Origin: Lachnospiraceae bacterium
GTDB lineage: Bacteria > Bacillota > Clostridia > Lachnospirales > Lachnospiraceae
Assembly: GCA_015057635.1 (NCBI GenBank)
Contig: SVEB01000028.1
Coordinates: 1-64,000 of the forward strand
DNA length: 64,000 nt
Direction of reading: 5' to 3'
Position 1 is the first letter of the stretch. The number at the start of each line of letters is the position of its first letter. The notes under the pieces are model-generated. The model did not search any database. It saw nothing but the letters and a program-made list of their open reading frames with translations, and had not been told where the DNA came from. Below, piece by piece: positions 55,863 through 64,000 of this stretch. A program made the position numbers and the translations under genes.

Positions 55863-56213
55863 ATGTCAAATAAGTCAAATCATCCCGATCTATCGTTAGA
55901 TGATACTCTGGACTGGGAATATATGTCCGATTTCTATGAAGAAAAGAATCCAACTCCGGTCCGTTCCTTTGAGGAGATTTCAGCCAAGACCGTAGCAGCC
56001 TCTGATTCCTTTACCATTTCCGATTCCCTTCTAAAAAAGACAGCAGAGGACGTAAAAAACATACGCATCCTTTCGGAACAAGGCCGGAATGCAGCCGATA
56101 TCACAGCCGCTCTGCAGCTTGAAGCGGATTATGTACTGGACATTCTAATGACATTAGAAGGCTATACGGAAGACAGTGATCTGGCAGTGGCTCGTCTGGT
56201 TCTGTTTTCTTAA
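55863..56213 (+). CDS. Hypothetical protein, 116 residues
   Basis: Not recognised. The protein is acidic in its first half (SLDDTLDWEYMSDFYEEKNP) and helical in its second (LLKKTAEDVKNIRILSEQGR then AADITAALQLEADYVLDILM). The second half has a pattern like a small helix-turn-helix: NAADITAALQLEADYVLDIL reads like helix, turn, helix. A ribosome binding site AAAGGCGG precedes the ATG at 55863. It lies about 170 bp upstream of the isomerase-like gene, same strand. No function is proposed beyond possible DNA or protein binding. Confidence 0.6.
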   Translation: MSNKSNHPDLSLDDTLDWEYMSDFYEEKNPTPVRSFEEISAKTVAASDSFTISDSLLKKTAEDVKNIRILSEQGRNAADITAALQLEADYVLDILMTLEGYTEDSDLAVARLVLFS

Positions 56214-56383
56214 GTATCTTTCCTGCATTTTCCCGCAAATTAAACAAATTTCTACTATGCTTTTCGATGAAAAGGCATATTGACAATGGTAAGATTAGGA
56301 AATATAATCAATTTATGCACAAAGTTAAGTCACTAAACTAAGTATGTATGAAAACACAAACGGAAAGGTACAGGTGTAGAACA

Positions 56384-57865
56384 ATGATCAACATTCCTAC
56401 AGTAAAACTTGGTATTGTTGCAGTAAGCAGAGACTGTTTTCCAATGAGTCTTTCAGAAAGCAGAAGACGCGCTGTTGTAAGCGCTTATGAAGCAAAGGGG
56501 TTATCAATTTTTGAATGTCAGACTACGATTGAAAATGAAGTACATATGAAGAAAGCACTGGCTGAAGTAAAAGAAGCCGGATGCAACGCTCTTGTTATCT
56601 ATTTAGGAAACTTTGGTCCGGAATCATCTGAGACACTGCTTGCCAAATATTTTGACGGTCCTGTTATGTTTGTCGCTGCTGCAGAGGAAGCATCCGCTAG
56701 TCTTGCAAATGACCGTGGCGATGCATACTGCGGCATGTTAAATGCAAGCTATAACTTAAAGCTTCGTAACATCAAAGCATACATTCCAGAATATCCGGTC
56801 GGCACTCCTTCTGAAGTCGCAGATATGATGGAAGATTTCCTTCCAATCGCAAGAACCATTCTTGGATTAAACAACTTAAAGATCATTTCCTTTGGTCCAC
56901 GCCCTCAGGATTTCCTTGCATGCAACGCACCAATCAAACAGCTTTATAACGTTGGCGTTGAGATTGAAGAAAACTCCGAATTAGATCTTTTCGCAGCATA
57001 CAATGAGCATGCGAACGACCCTCGTATCCCGGATGTCATCAAAGACATGGAAGCAGAATTAGGCGAAGGCAATAAGATGCCTGGTATCCTTCCAAAGCTT
57101 GCACAGTATGAGATCACACTTCTTGACTGGGCTGAAGCACACAAAGGAAGCCGTGAATACGTAGCATTCGCAAATAAATGCTGGCCATCCTTCCAGACAC
57201 AGTTCGGTTTTGTTCCATGCTATGTTAACAGCCGTTTAACAGGACGCGGTATTCCAGTATCCTGTGAAGTTGATATTTACGGCGCATTAAGTGAGTTCAT
57301 CGGTACCTGCGTATCCGAAGATGCCGTAACTCTTCTTGATATCAATAACTCCGTTCCTTCCGACATGTACGAAGAACATATCAAAGGAGCTTATGATTAT
57401 ACATTAAAAGACACCTTTATGGGCTTCCACTGTGGCAATACACCAGCTTGCAAGCTGACAACCCGCACAATGAAGAACCAGAAGATCATGGCTAGAAGCC
57501 TCGAGCCAAATCAGGAACCAAACATCACAAGAGGTACCTTAGAAGGTGACATCGTTCCTGGCAAGATCACATTCTTCCGTCTGCAGAGCACAGCAGATGC
57601 GAAGCTCCGTGCTTACATCGCACAGGGCGAGGTACTTCCAGTATCCACCTGTTCCTTCGGCGGCATCGGTGTATTTGCGATCCCAGAGATGGGCCGTTTC
57701 TATCGTCACGTCCTTGTTGAGAAGAACTACCCTCATCACGGTGCCGTAGCTTTCGGTTCCTTCGGCAAGTCTCTCTTCGAGGTATTCAAATACCTTTCCG
57801 TAGAAGACATCGCCTTCAACCAGCCAAAATCCATGCTTTATAAGACGGAGAATCCATTCGCATAA
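56384..57865 (+). CDS. L-fucose/L-arabinose isomerase family protein
   Basis: A 493-residue protein of the fucose/arabinose isomerase fold. KLGIVAVSRDCFPMSLSESR begins a Rossmann-like domain, LVIYLGNFGPESSETLLAKY follows, and the C-terminal half holds the putative metal-site residues in the CWPSFQTQFGFVPCYVNSRL and MGFHCGNTPACKL segments. Clostridial members are annotated as fucose isomerases, but the true substrate is often unproven. I place the start at the ATG at 56384 (MINIPTVKLG), with AGGTG upstream. No other fucose genes are near. A long perfect hairpin follows the gene. Confidence 0.85.
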   Translation: MINIPTVKLGIVAVSRDCFPMSLSESRRRAVVSAYEAKGLSIFECQTTIENEVHMKKALAEVKEAGCNALVIYLGNFGPESSETLLAKYFDGPVMFVAAAEEASASLANDRGDAYCGMLNASYNLKLRNIKAYIPEYPVGTPSEVADMMEDFLPIARTILGLNNLKIISFGPRPQDFLACNAPIKQLYNVGVEIEENSELDLFAAYNEHANDPRIPDVIKDMEAELGEGNKMPGILPKLAQYEITLLDWAEAHKGSREYVAFANKCWPSFQTQFGFVPCYVNSRLTGRGIPVSCEVDIYGALSEFIGTCVSEDAVTLLDINNSVPSDMYEEHIKGAYDYTLKDTFMGFHCGNTPACKLTTRTMKNQKIMARSLEPNQEPNITRGTLEGDIVPGKITFFRLQSTADAKLRAYIAQGEVLPVSTCSFGGIGVFAIPEMGRFYRHVLVEKNYPHHGAVAFGSFGKSLFEVFKYLSVEDIAFNQPKSMLYKTENPFA

Positions 57866-57891
57866 AGTAAGACGATTGACTAGTTAAAGGA

Positions 57892-57959
57892 AAGAAGAGC
57901 TGGAGAAAGAAAAGACAGCGGGGATAACCCCGCTGTCTTTTCTTTCTCCAGCTCTTCTT
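57892..57959. terminator. Perfect 32-bp hairpin after the isomerase gene
   Basis: Arms 57892-57923 and 57928-57959 are perfectly complementary around a 4-nt loop ATAA. The 5' arm is almost all purine apart from GCT and CAGC. No T-run follows directly; T/C-rich bases come next. A likely terminator or 3'-end stabiliser. Confidence 0.8.
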
Positions 57960-58114
57960 CCTTCCTATCTGCCCCTTCAAAAGGATCTCATTCCGTCGCT
58001 CAAATGTCTATCTGCCTTTCCTATCTACCGCGCTTCCATTCATACTTATTTCTCACCTTCCAGTCGTTCATTCGACCATTCATTTATTCATTCATTCTTA
58101 TAAGGACGATCTGT

Positions 58115-58160
58115 GTGATATCGCGATGCGTTTTGGTTTTTAAACGCATTGCGATATCAC
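58115..58160. repeat. 19-bp hairpin abutting palindrome 3
   Basis: GTGATATCGCGATGCGTTT and AAACGCATTGCGATATCAC pair with a single G-T type mismatch around an 8-nt loop. The 3' edge touches the outer end of the giant palindrome at 58159. Confidence 0.8.
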
Positions 58161-58499
58161 CGAAACGGCTGGCAGGGGGTGACAGGGAAGGCGTGATTTT
58201 CTTTGGAGGCATCTGTGTGAGGTGCGATGGCGGTCAGACCGCGGCAAGTCAGGCGGGCATCGATTTTTTCAGCTGTACGGCATCAAGGCGGACAAAAGGG
58301 AGGAGAATCTCTGAATAGCAGACAGTGGTTTCCTGTCTGATAGTCGGAGATTCTCCCCCCTTTTGTCCGAGCTTGTGACGAACAGCGAAAAATATCGATG
58401 CCCGCCTGGCTTGCCGCGGTCTGACCGCCACCGCACCTCACACAGATGACGGAAAAGAAAATCACGCCTTCCCTGTCACCCCCTGCCAGTCGTTTCGGT
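58159..58499. repeat. Giant palindrome 3, downstream of the dCMP deaminase gene
   Basis: Arms of exactly 167 nt (58159-58325 and 58333-58499) around a 7-nt loop, with no net indel. It ends 16 bp from the deaminase stop codon. In the deaminase sense the core is GACTATCAGACA, loop GAAACCA, TGTCTGCTATTC. The 20-mers facing each other are TGTACGGCATCAAGGCGGAC (58274-58293, plus) and GTCCGAGCTTGTGACGAACA (58365-58384, plus). They match palindrome 1 at 19 and 20 of 20 positions, while the outer arms of the two elements are unrelated. Confidence 0.93.
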
Positions 58500-58515
58500 C
58501 ATGCCCTCCTAAAAA

Positions 58516-59004
58516 TTAATACCCCATCACACCATCGAGGGATTCATCGTGTTCAATCCAGTCGGCGACGTGGTGGATGCGGTAGTCCTCGTTGGTGTCG
58601 CGGACGATCACGCGGTCGATTCCGGCATTGATCACCATACGCTTGCACATCGAACAGCAGTTGGCGTTCTTCACATACTCCATCGTATTCATCTCAAATC
58701 CAACCAGATATAAAGTAGCTCCTAACATCTTCTCACGCGGTGCGCTGATGATTGCATTCGCTTCCGCATGCACGCTGCGACAAAGCTCATAACGTTCGCC
58801 TCTTGGAACCTCTAACCTTTGTCTGACACAATATTTTAAATCCGAACAGTTCTTGCGGCCTCTTGGTGCTCCTACATATCCAGTTGCTATAATCTCATCA
58901 TTATTCACGATTACCGCTCCGTAAATACGGCGAAGACATGTGCTTCGTTTCGATACGGTCTCAGCAATATCCAGGTAATAATTAATCTTATCTCTTCTTT
59001 CCAT
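58516..59004 (-). CDS. Deoxycytidylate (dCMP) deaminase, ComEB-like
   Basis: Zinc-dependent enzyme converting dCMP to dUMP for thymidylate synthesis. The 162-residue protein has the catalytic zinc motif SVHAEANAII (His and the proton-shuttling Glu) and CSMCKRMVINAGI (the two Cys ligands). A possible second zinc site is formed by Cys/His in NCSDLKYC. The N-terminal TCLRRIYGAVIVNNDEIIAT is typical. It is not next to other competence genes. Giant palindrome 3 lies 16 bp past its stop codon. Confidence 0.92.
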   Translation of the reverse strand: MERRDKINYYLDIAETVSKRSTCLRRIYGAVIVNNDEIIATGYVGAPRGRKNCSDLKYCVRQRLEVPRGERYELCRSVHAEANAIISAPREKMLGATLYLVGFEMNTMEYVKNANCCSMCKRMVINAGIDRVIVRDTNEDYRIHHVADWIEHDESLDGVMGY

Positions 59005-59117
59005 ATCGGAATCCTTTCTGTTTCATCAAAGGACCTTGCCGGTCCGGTCTCCTGCTTGTTTGTAAACAACGCTCTTCCATTCCAGAATGTCCATGATGAA
59101 ACAGGCTTTCGCTTCTG

Positions 59118-60290
59118 TTAGAATACATAAGACATGTCGTGTGTCTGGTTGATAATTGTCTCCCATGTCTTATAGTCTACTACTCCTGTCGCTTTTAGTC
59201 CATAGCGTTTCTGTGCTTTCTTTACTGCTTTCGCGGTCGCATTGCCATACACGCCGTCTACGCTCACACTAAAACCTAATTTTTTAAGTCTCTGCTGCAG
59301 ATTTTTCACATCTTTTCCAGACATCATGGCTCCCTCCGTGGTCAGCGTACGGAATGGACTGTTATCCTGATAGGTCAGGAAATCAAGCCCTAAATATTGA
59401 AAATGCATAGTGTCGGAACAAATAGAAAAATCACCTCCCCAGTACCATCCGTATTTTTCAAAAACTGCAATGACCTCATCCGGAATACAGTAAGAATTCG
59501 TCTTATCCCTTAGGTCATTTCCGTCCCCGAGGTAATAGTCGTTGTCGTAATCTCCATAGTTAATATCAATGGCTGCGCCAAAAGAATGGACCGATAATAA
59601 AGTAGAATTCGATAGTCCCACACCGCCTACCTTACGGTAGCGATATCCGCTCATGACCTTAATCGGAAATTTGATATTAAGCTCATAGATTTCCTGAAAG
59701 ATTGCTGCCACATTATCAGCCAAAAGACGATTGATTGTTAGTTCGTATGAAGACTTGTATTTTTTGCCGGATGCATTCATCTTCCATACCGGCACCGTTA
59801 TCGTAGTCATATTCTTCGCCGCTTTTGAAGCGGATTCATATCCTTTTGGAGGATCGTATATTGTAAATGCTTTATAATTCGTGCCAAATAGATACTGATA
59901 TCTGGCATTGTTGCTGCTTATCGGAATTCCAGGATCAATGACGGATTGTATGCTTTCCTCCGTGACTTCGCTGGCATCCTCTTCTTTTGCAGTGGCAGCG
60001 ATCTGATTCCCCTCTTTCTGATCTTTCGTGCTGCTTTTCGCATATGTAACATTTTTTGAAACAGGCTCCTCTGCCTGACTGGCCGCTATATCGTCCAGAT
60101 CAAATGCGTACTTTTCCGCTATGGTCGCTGCAATGACGGCTTCCTTTGTTACGGATATCTGTGCTGGTTCCAGCGCATTGACCGGCATAGCCGGAATACA
60201 TCCTGCTAACACCGTCACTCCGAGCACAATCGTGCCTGTTCTTATGAAGGTTTTCTTTTGCAAGCTTTGTTTTTCTATGTTTCCCCTCAT
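59118..60290 (-). CDS. M15-family D,D-carboxypeptidase (VanY-like) with peptidoglycan-binding domain
   Basis: A secreted 390-residue cell-wall peptidase. The N-terminus has a signal segment (TIVLGVTVLAGCIPAM) that could be a lipoprotein signal (LAGC) or be cut after VNA. A linker of about 100 residues follows. The zinc peptidase domain has MSGYRYRKVGG, SVHSFGAAIDINYGDY (His and Asp) and DTMHFQYLGLD (second His). The last 65 residues are a PG_binding_1 repeat (VKNLQQRLKKLGFSVSVDGV). The start has GGGAGG upstream. It should trim D-Ala ends of peptidoglycan stems. No other van genes are present. Confidence 0.9.
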   Translation of the reverse strand: MRGNIEKQSLQKKTFIRTGTIVLGVTVLAGCIPAMPVNALEPAQISVTKEAVIAATIAEKYAFDLDDIAASQAEEPVSKNVTYAKSSTKDQKEGNQIAATAKEEDASEVTEESIQSVIDPGIPISSNNARYQYLFGTNYKAFTIYDPPKGYESASKAAKNMTTITVPVWKMNASGKKYKSSYELTINRLLADNVAAIFQEIYELNIKFPIKVMSGYRYRKVGGVGLSNSTLLSVHSFGAAIDINYGDYDNDYYLGDGNDLRDKTNSYCIPDEVIAVFEKYGWYWGGDFSICSDTMHFQYLGLDFLTYQDNSPFRTLTTEGAMMSGKDVKNLQQRLKKLGFSVSVDGVYGNATAKAVKKAQKRYGLKATGVVDYKTWETIINQTHDMSYVF

Positions 60291-60457
60291 GCTTGTCCTC
60301 CCTGCCTTTTCGTGAATTCTAAAGGCAACTCAAGAATAGCATATATTTTCCACATATACAAGTTTCTTTGGTACATACTAAGCATTGCAGGGGTTTTCCT
60401 TTTGCATCTTTTATGTTAGGATATAGCTTATGATTATGACCAGACAGGAGACTTTTT

Positions 60458-61789
60458 ATGAGCAAAGAATATAGAGTGAAGTGCCGAAAGCTCGATGCGA
60501 AAGGGCGAGGCATCGTTTCTTTCAACAATGCGTCTTTTTCGGTTCCTTATTTAATCGAAGGGGAAACCGCATTAATTTCCCTTCAGCATAAACCAGGCAA
60601 TACAACAGCAAAACTTGTTTCCGTAGAAGAAAAAGCGGCAGAACGTATTAAGCCGGAATGTCCTTATTTCTATGAGTGCGGGGGCTGTGATCTGCAGCAT
60701 ATGAGCTATAAAAAACAGCTTCAGGTGAAAAAGGCATGGATAGAAGATCTGTTTAAAGAAAAACATCCGGTAGAAGATGTCATCGGAATGGATTCTCCTT
60801 ACCATTATCGCAATAAGATTCACCAGACACTTTCCAAAGACCGCAAAGGCAATATCATTTCGGGTATCTATGAAGAAGAAAGCCATCGTGTCATTGATGC
60901 GAAACAGTGTCTGATTCAGGAAACCTGTGCGGATTCCATTATGGAATCCATCAAAAAGATCATGAAGGCTCAAAGAATTGAACCATATGATGAAGACAGA
61001 CGCCGCGGTGTGCTTCGCCATGTTTTAATCAAATATGGCTACCATACCAAACAGGTGATGGTGGTATTAGTATCGGGTAACGATATCTTCCCTGGAAAGA
61101 AGAATTTTGTAAGCGCCTTATTAAAGGCACATCCGGAAATCACTACTGTGGTGCTTAATACGAATACCCGTAAGACAAGCATGGTTCTTGGCGACAAGCA
61201 ATCCGTTGTATACGGTACCGGACGAATCGAGGATGTTCTATGTGGATATACATTCAGCATTTCTCCAAAATCCTTCTATCAGGTAAATCCGCTGCAGACC
61301 GAACGTCTGTATGAAGCTGCTATCGCTTCTGCTAATCTTACCGGAAAAGAAACCGTCTTGGATGCCTACTCCGGAATCGGAACCATTTCCTTAATCGTAA
61401 GCAAGAATGCAAAGAGCGTGACCGGGGTGGAAATCAATAAGGATGCGGTTGCGGATGCAAAAGAAAATGCAAAGAAGAATGGCGTTAAGAACGTGAACTT
61501 CATCTGCGAGGATGCCAGCATGTATATGATGAAACAGGCCGAAAAAGGCATCCGCCCGGATGTTGCCTTTATCGATCCTCCTAGAAGCGGCTGCGATGAG
61601 CGTTTTTTAACTTCCATCGTAAGATTAAAACCATCTCGTCTTGTTTATATCTCCTGCAATCCGGAGACTCAGAAACGTGACGTAGACTTCTTACTGGAAA
61701 AAGGCTATAAAATCACAAAAGTTCAGCCAGTGGATATGTTCCCATTTACAAAACATGTGGAGAATATCGTATCCCTTTGCTATGAATAA
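60458..61789 (+). CDS. rlmD: 23S rRNA (uracil-5-)-methyltransferase RlmD/TrmA family
   Basis: A SAM-dependent enzyme that methylates uracil C5 in RNA, 443 residues. The N-terminal TRAM-like domain precedes the Fe-S Cys motif CPYFYECGGCDLQHM, with a further Cys in AKQCLIQE. The SAM-binding core has VLDAYSGIGTISL and VTGVEINKDAV; the catalytic part has FIDPPRSGCDE and the nucleophilic Cys in YISCNPETQKRD. The ATG follows AGGAG. Firmicute members may modify U747 and/or U1939 (RlmCD type), so the exact site is open. A palindromic terminator follows. Confidence 0.92.
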   Translation: MSKEYRVKCRKLDAKGRGIVSFNNASFSVPYLIEGETALISLQHKPGNTTAKLVSVEEKAAERIKPECPYFYECGGCDLQHMSYKKQLQVKKAWIEDLFKEKHPVEDVIGMDSPYHYRNKIHQTLSKDRKGNIISGIYEEESHRVIDAKQCLIQETCADSIMESIKKIMKAQRIEPYDEDRRRGVLRHVLIKYGYHTKQVMVVLVSGNDIFPGKKNFVSALLKAHPEITTVVLNTNTRKTSMVLGDKQSVVYGTGRIEDVLCGYTFSISPKSFYQVNPLQTERLYEAAIASANLTGKETVLDAYSGIGTISLIVSKNAKSVTGVEINKDAVADAKENAKKNGVKNVNFICEDASMYMMKQAEKGIRPDVAFIDPPRSGCDERFLTSIVRLKPSRLVYISCNPETQKRDVDFLLEKGYKITKVQPVDMFPFTKHVENIVSLCYE

Positions 61790-61799
61790 ATTTCATTCA

Positions 61800-61847
61800 G
61801 ATAAGAGACAGGCTGCCACACGATCGTGTGGCAGCCTGTCTCTTATC
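61800..61847. terminator. Perfect 48-bp palindromic terminator
   Basis: A loop-free dyad: 24 bp (starting GATAAGAGACAGGCTGCC) followed by its exact complement. It sits between convergent genes, so it serves both strands. No long T-run, only GCTTTTCT after it. Confidence 0.75.
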
Positions 61848-61859
61848 GCTTTTCTATTC

Positions 61860-63461
61860 TTACGCCTGATTTTTATCATATCGCTTATCCCGATACATCA
61901 GCTGATCCGCCCTTGCAATCAAAGCCTCTAATGATTCTTTCTCCTGCAGTCTGTCATAACCAATGGCAAATGAGACCCCTTTCTTTCGATACTGCTTCAG
62001 ATGAGCAATCTTCTGTTCCATAAAAGAACGATCCTGATCAGAGACAAGAATAATGAACTCATCTCCGCCGATCCGGTATACTTTTCCGCAGCCCTCAAAT
62101 TCTTTTCTCAGCATTTCTGCTATTTCCTGAATGATCTGATCCCCATACATATGACCATTCTGATCATTAATCTCTTTTAAATTATTCAGATCGATAAATA
62201 CGCACCAGACACACTTTCCCTGAAAAATATTGTAGTATGTCATATCCTCTATCAAAGCATTTCTGTTATTGGTCTTAGTCAGGTAATCCGTGTAGGCAAG
62301 TGTCCGATATAGATTGACCTGATACATCTCCATCTTAAGCTCCCTTATCTCCCGAATCACATCCTGCATCTTTGCCCCTATATAAAGGATCATTCCTGTA
62401 ATGCCAAAAATATGTTCCGAGAATACTAACTGCACATCATCGAGCATCAGATCCACCATCCATCCGCAGATCACGATACCGCCACTTCGCACACCTTTTC
62501 TCTTTCTTGCCGCTATTACATAGACGAACTGAATCAGAAAAGTTCCATGATAAAGCAGCGAGGTAACCATTCTTCCACAAGGCAGTATGGAATTAAACAG
62601 CAGATAGCAGATAACCTGAACGGCCGCATTTCCACAAATCAGATAGAAAAATAGGCGCATGCCTTTTTGAAACCGCCCTTCCACCTTCTCCATAAAAATC
62701 AGCATAATCGTCACTGGCAAAAACAGCTGGCTTAAAAACTGTAGAATATAGATAAAATATGCATTCTGGGTGACAAGTTTAATAAGTGTATTGCTGCTGA
62801 TTCCGTAGACCGCTGCGGTAAACGCGAAAAATCCTGCCAGCCACAGCATCCTTACCTGCTCCTGCTTCCCTAAGAACAGATATAAAAGGATGGCACATCC
62901 TCCTGCCATTCCTAACAGCAGATACCAAAGGAGGATTGGGAGATTCACCTGTAAAATAGACACATACATGGAATCGTCATTCCCTATGGCGATCGGATAT
63001 AACACCATTGTATTCTGTGTGTTTAAATTAGCAGTAAAGGTGATCCGAATCGTTCCCTGGTAGTCGCCGTCAAGCCTGATCAGATCGATCCGCTTCATCA
63101 TAAACTTCGCCTGGGAAGACTGATATTTCTCGATTACTTTTCCACTAAACCGTACCTCATAATTTAACGAATTTGTGCGCAATAGAAGTGCTGCCTTCCC
63201 CTCTTTAGCATATTCAGGCATCTGTGCCGTGATTGTGTAATCCCCCTCTTCTTCCAGACTGATTTTCGTCGGAAGAATGATATCGGTTCGGATACCCGAT
63301 GGAGATTCTAGCACCCATTGTGTGATATAGCAGCTGCTCTCCTTGCTTTCTGAAAATTCTCTTGCATTGCGCAGCCATATCGTAAATAAAAAAGCAATCG
63401 AAAACAGAAAGCATGCAACAATTAATCCCGCATGCTGTCTATCTTTTCTGTTATTCTTCAT
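61860..63461 (-). CDS. Membrane diguanylate cyclase (7TM sensor plus GGDEF)
   Basis: A 533-residue c-di-GMP synthase. TM1 is near residues 10-30, an extracytoplasmic beta-rich domain follows to about 180 (7TMR-DISM extracellular-like), then about seven membrane helices to about 360 and a GGDEF domain at the C-terminus. The active site RIGGDEFIILVSDQ is intact, and LAYTDYLTKTNNRNALIEDM opens the domain. No RxxD inhibitory site was clearly visible. I start at the ATG at 63461, which has GGAAGG upstream; the ATG at 63503 has none. No c-di-GMP riboswitch was seen in the window. Confidence 0.9.
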   Translation of the reverse strand: MKNNRKDRQHAGLIVACFLFSIAFLFTIWLRNAREFSESKESSCYITQWVLESPSGIRTDIILPTKISLEEEGDYTITAQMPEYAKEGKAALLLRTNSLNYEVRFSGKVIEKYQSSQAKFMMKRIDLIRLDGDYQGTIRITFTANLNTQNTMVLYPIAIGNDDSMYVSILQVNLPILLWYLLLGMAGGCAILLYLFLGKQEQVRMLWLAGFFAFTAAVYGISSNTLIKLVTQNAYFIYILQFLSQLFLPVTIMLIFMEKVEGRFQKGMRLFFYLICGNAAVQVICYLLFNSILPCGRMVTSLLYHGTFLIQFVYVIAARKRKGVRSGGIVICGWMVDLMLDDVQLVFSEHIFGITGMILYIGAKMQDVIREIRELKMEMYQVNLYRTLAYTDYLTKTNNRNALIEDMTYYNIFQGKCVWCVFIDLNNLKEINDQNGHMYGDQIIQEIAEMLRKEFEGCGKVYRIGGDEFIILVSDQDRSFMEQKIAHLKQYRKKGVSFAIGYDRLQEKESLEALIARADQLMYRDKRYDKNQA

Positions 63462-63678
63462 ATCTAGATACCTTCCGAAAACCGGTATATATAATTTCTG
63501 CATAACGGTTCATCACTATTTCTCTGTCCCAAAGACAGGAACCCAATATCGCAAATCCCTACGTATATAATAGTGAATACTAACTGAAATTTCAAGTTTT
63601 TCCGCTTGTTTGTATGTACATTTCCCGACTAACCCTTATTTTTTGCTTTTATCTGAAAAATCAGAATTCCTGCAAAAA

Positions 63679-64000
63679 TTAAAACACATCCCCTCTCTCC
63701 ATCCGAAATCCCTCTTTTATGCTAAGCAGATACAAGCCTACTACGGCAAATGCAATCCCAATCCAGGTATTTCTCCCGGTCTTCTGCTTTAAAAACAGTC
63801 CAAATACCGGCACCAGCACAATATGGAGTCCGGTGATGAATCCGCCTTTTCCCGCGGTAGTTGTGCTCATTCCTATCTGTTGAAGAGCCGATGCGGCAAA
63901 CAGGATGATGCCTGCGATCACGCCCCCTTTCATCAGCGTTTTGGCCTCCAGCTGAATCTGTCCCTTTTTCCGGATCACATACACAAGGAGAAGAAGGGAT
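63679..64000 (-). pseudogene. DMT/EamA-family transporter, truncated after the first domain (also cut by window edge)
   Basis: The visible 106 residues are the second half of an EamA domain: SLLLLVYVIRKKG, then GGVIAGIILFAASALQQIGM, the typical TTTAGKGGFITGLHIVLVPV and TWIGIAFAVVGLYLLS. In complete family members a second EamA domain starting near GDxF follows, but here the frame stops right after MERGDVF, and the next 170 bp are AT-rich without a continuation in any frame that I could see. The gene is therefore probably a remnant, or a half-size variant. The 5' end lies outside the window. Confidence 0.6.

Noticed and set aside
58159..58499. Palindromes as a conventional IS or MITE
   Set aside because: No transposase, no constant terminal repeat between copies, and no target duplication at copies 2 and 3; only copy 1 has a flanking GGATT pair.

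Overview
The window looks like a chromosomal segment of an endospore-forming Clostridia of the Lachnospiraceae type. This rests on several things read directly: a str operon (rpsL-rpsG-fusA-tuf), a clostridial rnfCDGEAB operon, cotJABC and spoIIID sporulation genes, DUF4358 lipoproteins, a YesM/YesN-regulated sugar ABC system, moderate GC and strong AAGGAGG-type ribosome binding sites. The genus cannot be fixed from sequence reading alone. No rRNA, tRNA, CRISPR array, transposase or prophage gene was seen.

Layout. 1-4175 (minus): tuf (cut by the window edge), fusA (TTG start), rpsG and rpsL, driven by a consensus promoter at 4299-4327. 5095-6945 (plus): the primary sigma factor and a PlsC acyltransferase. 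7397-11264 (minus): an ECF sigma factor, a likely anti-sigma protein, an MBOAT O-acyltransferase and a DHHW protein, apparently one regulated envelope O-acylation unit. 11489-13305: two tandem paralogous DUF4358 lipoproteins. 13652-16904 (plus): a PfkB sugar kinase with a LacI/CcpA-type operator, a YitT membrane protein and a DegV protein. 16979-18246: cotJABC. 18425-27470: TspO, a lipid kinase, an XPD-type helicase fused to a RecB/Cas4-like nuclease domain, a DUF1292 protein, a UvrD/PcrA-type helicase and gltX.

27811-41026 is a carbohydrate locus: GH3, GH31 (YicI-like), a YesM-type kinase, a solute-binding lipoprotein, two permeases, DUF624 and a YesN-type regulator. Alpha-xylosidase plus beta-glucosidase suggests xyloglucan-type oligosaccharides. 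43212-48536 is the Rnf ferredoxin:NAD+ oxidoreductase operon behind a long leader that holds a possible attenuator. Then come spoIIID divergent from a superoxide dismutase homologue, a trigger-factor-like lipoprotein, GH105, a chemoreceptor, a fucose/arabinose isomerase-like protein, dCMP deaminase, a VanY-type peptidase, RlmD, a diguanylate cyclase and a truncated drug/metabolite transporter.

The most striking non-coding content is a family of three giant near-perfect palindromes (6953-7269, 25788-26003, 58159-58499). Each lies 3-16 bp past the stop codon of a gene (plsC, gltX, dCMP deaminase). Their long arms are unrelated between copies but self-complementary within each copy. All have a 7-nt apical loop and the same imperfect core when read in the sense of the preceding gene. 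Two copies also share identical or nearly identical 20-mers that face each other as a conserved mismatched internal region. I could not match this to any element I know, and it is my main candidate for an undescribed system.
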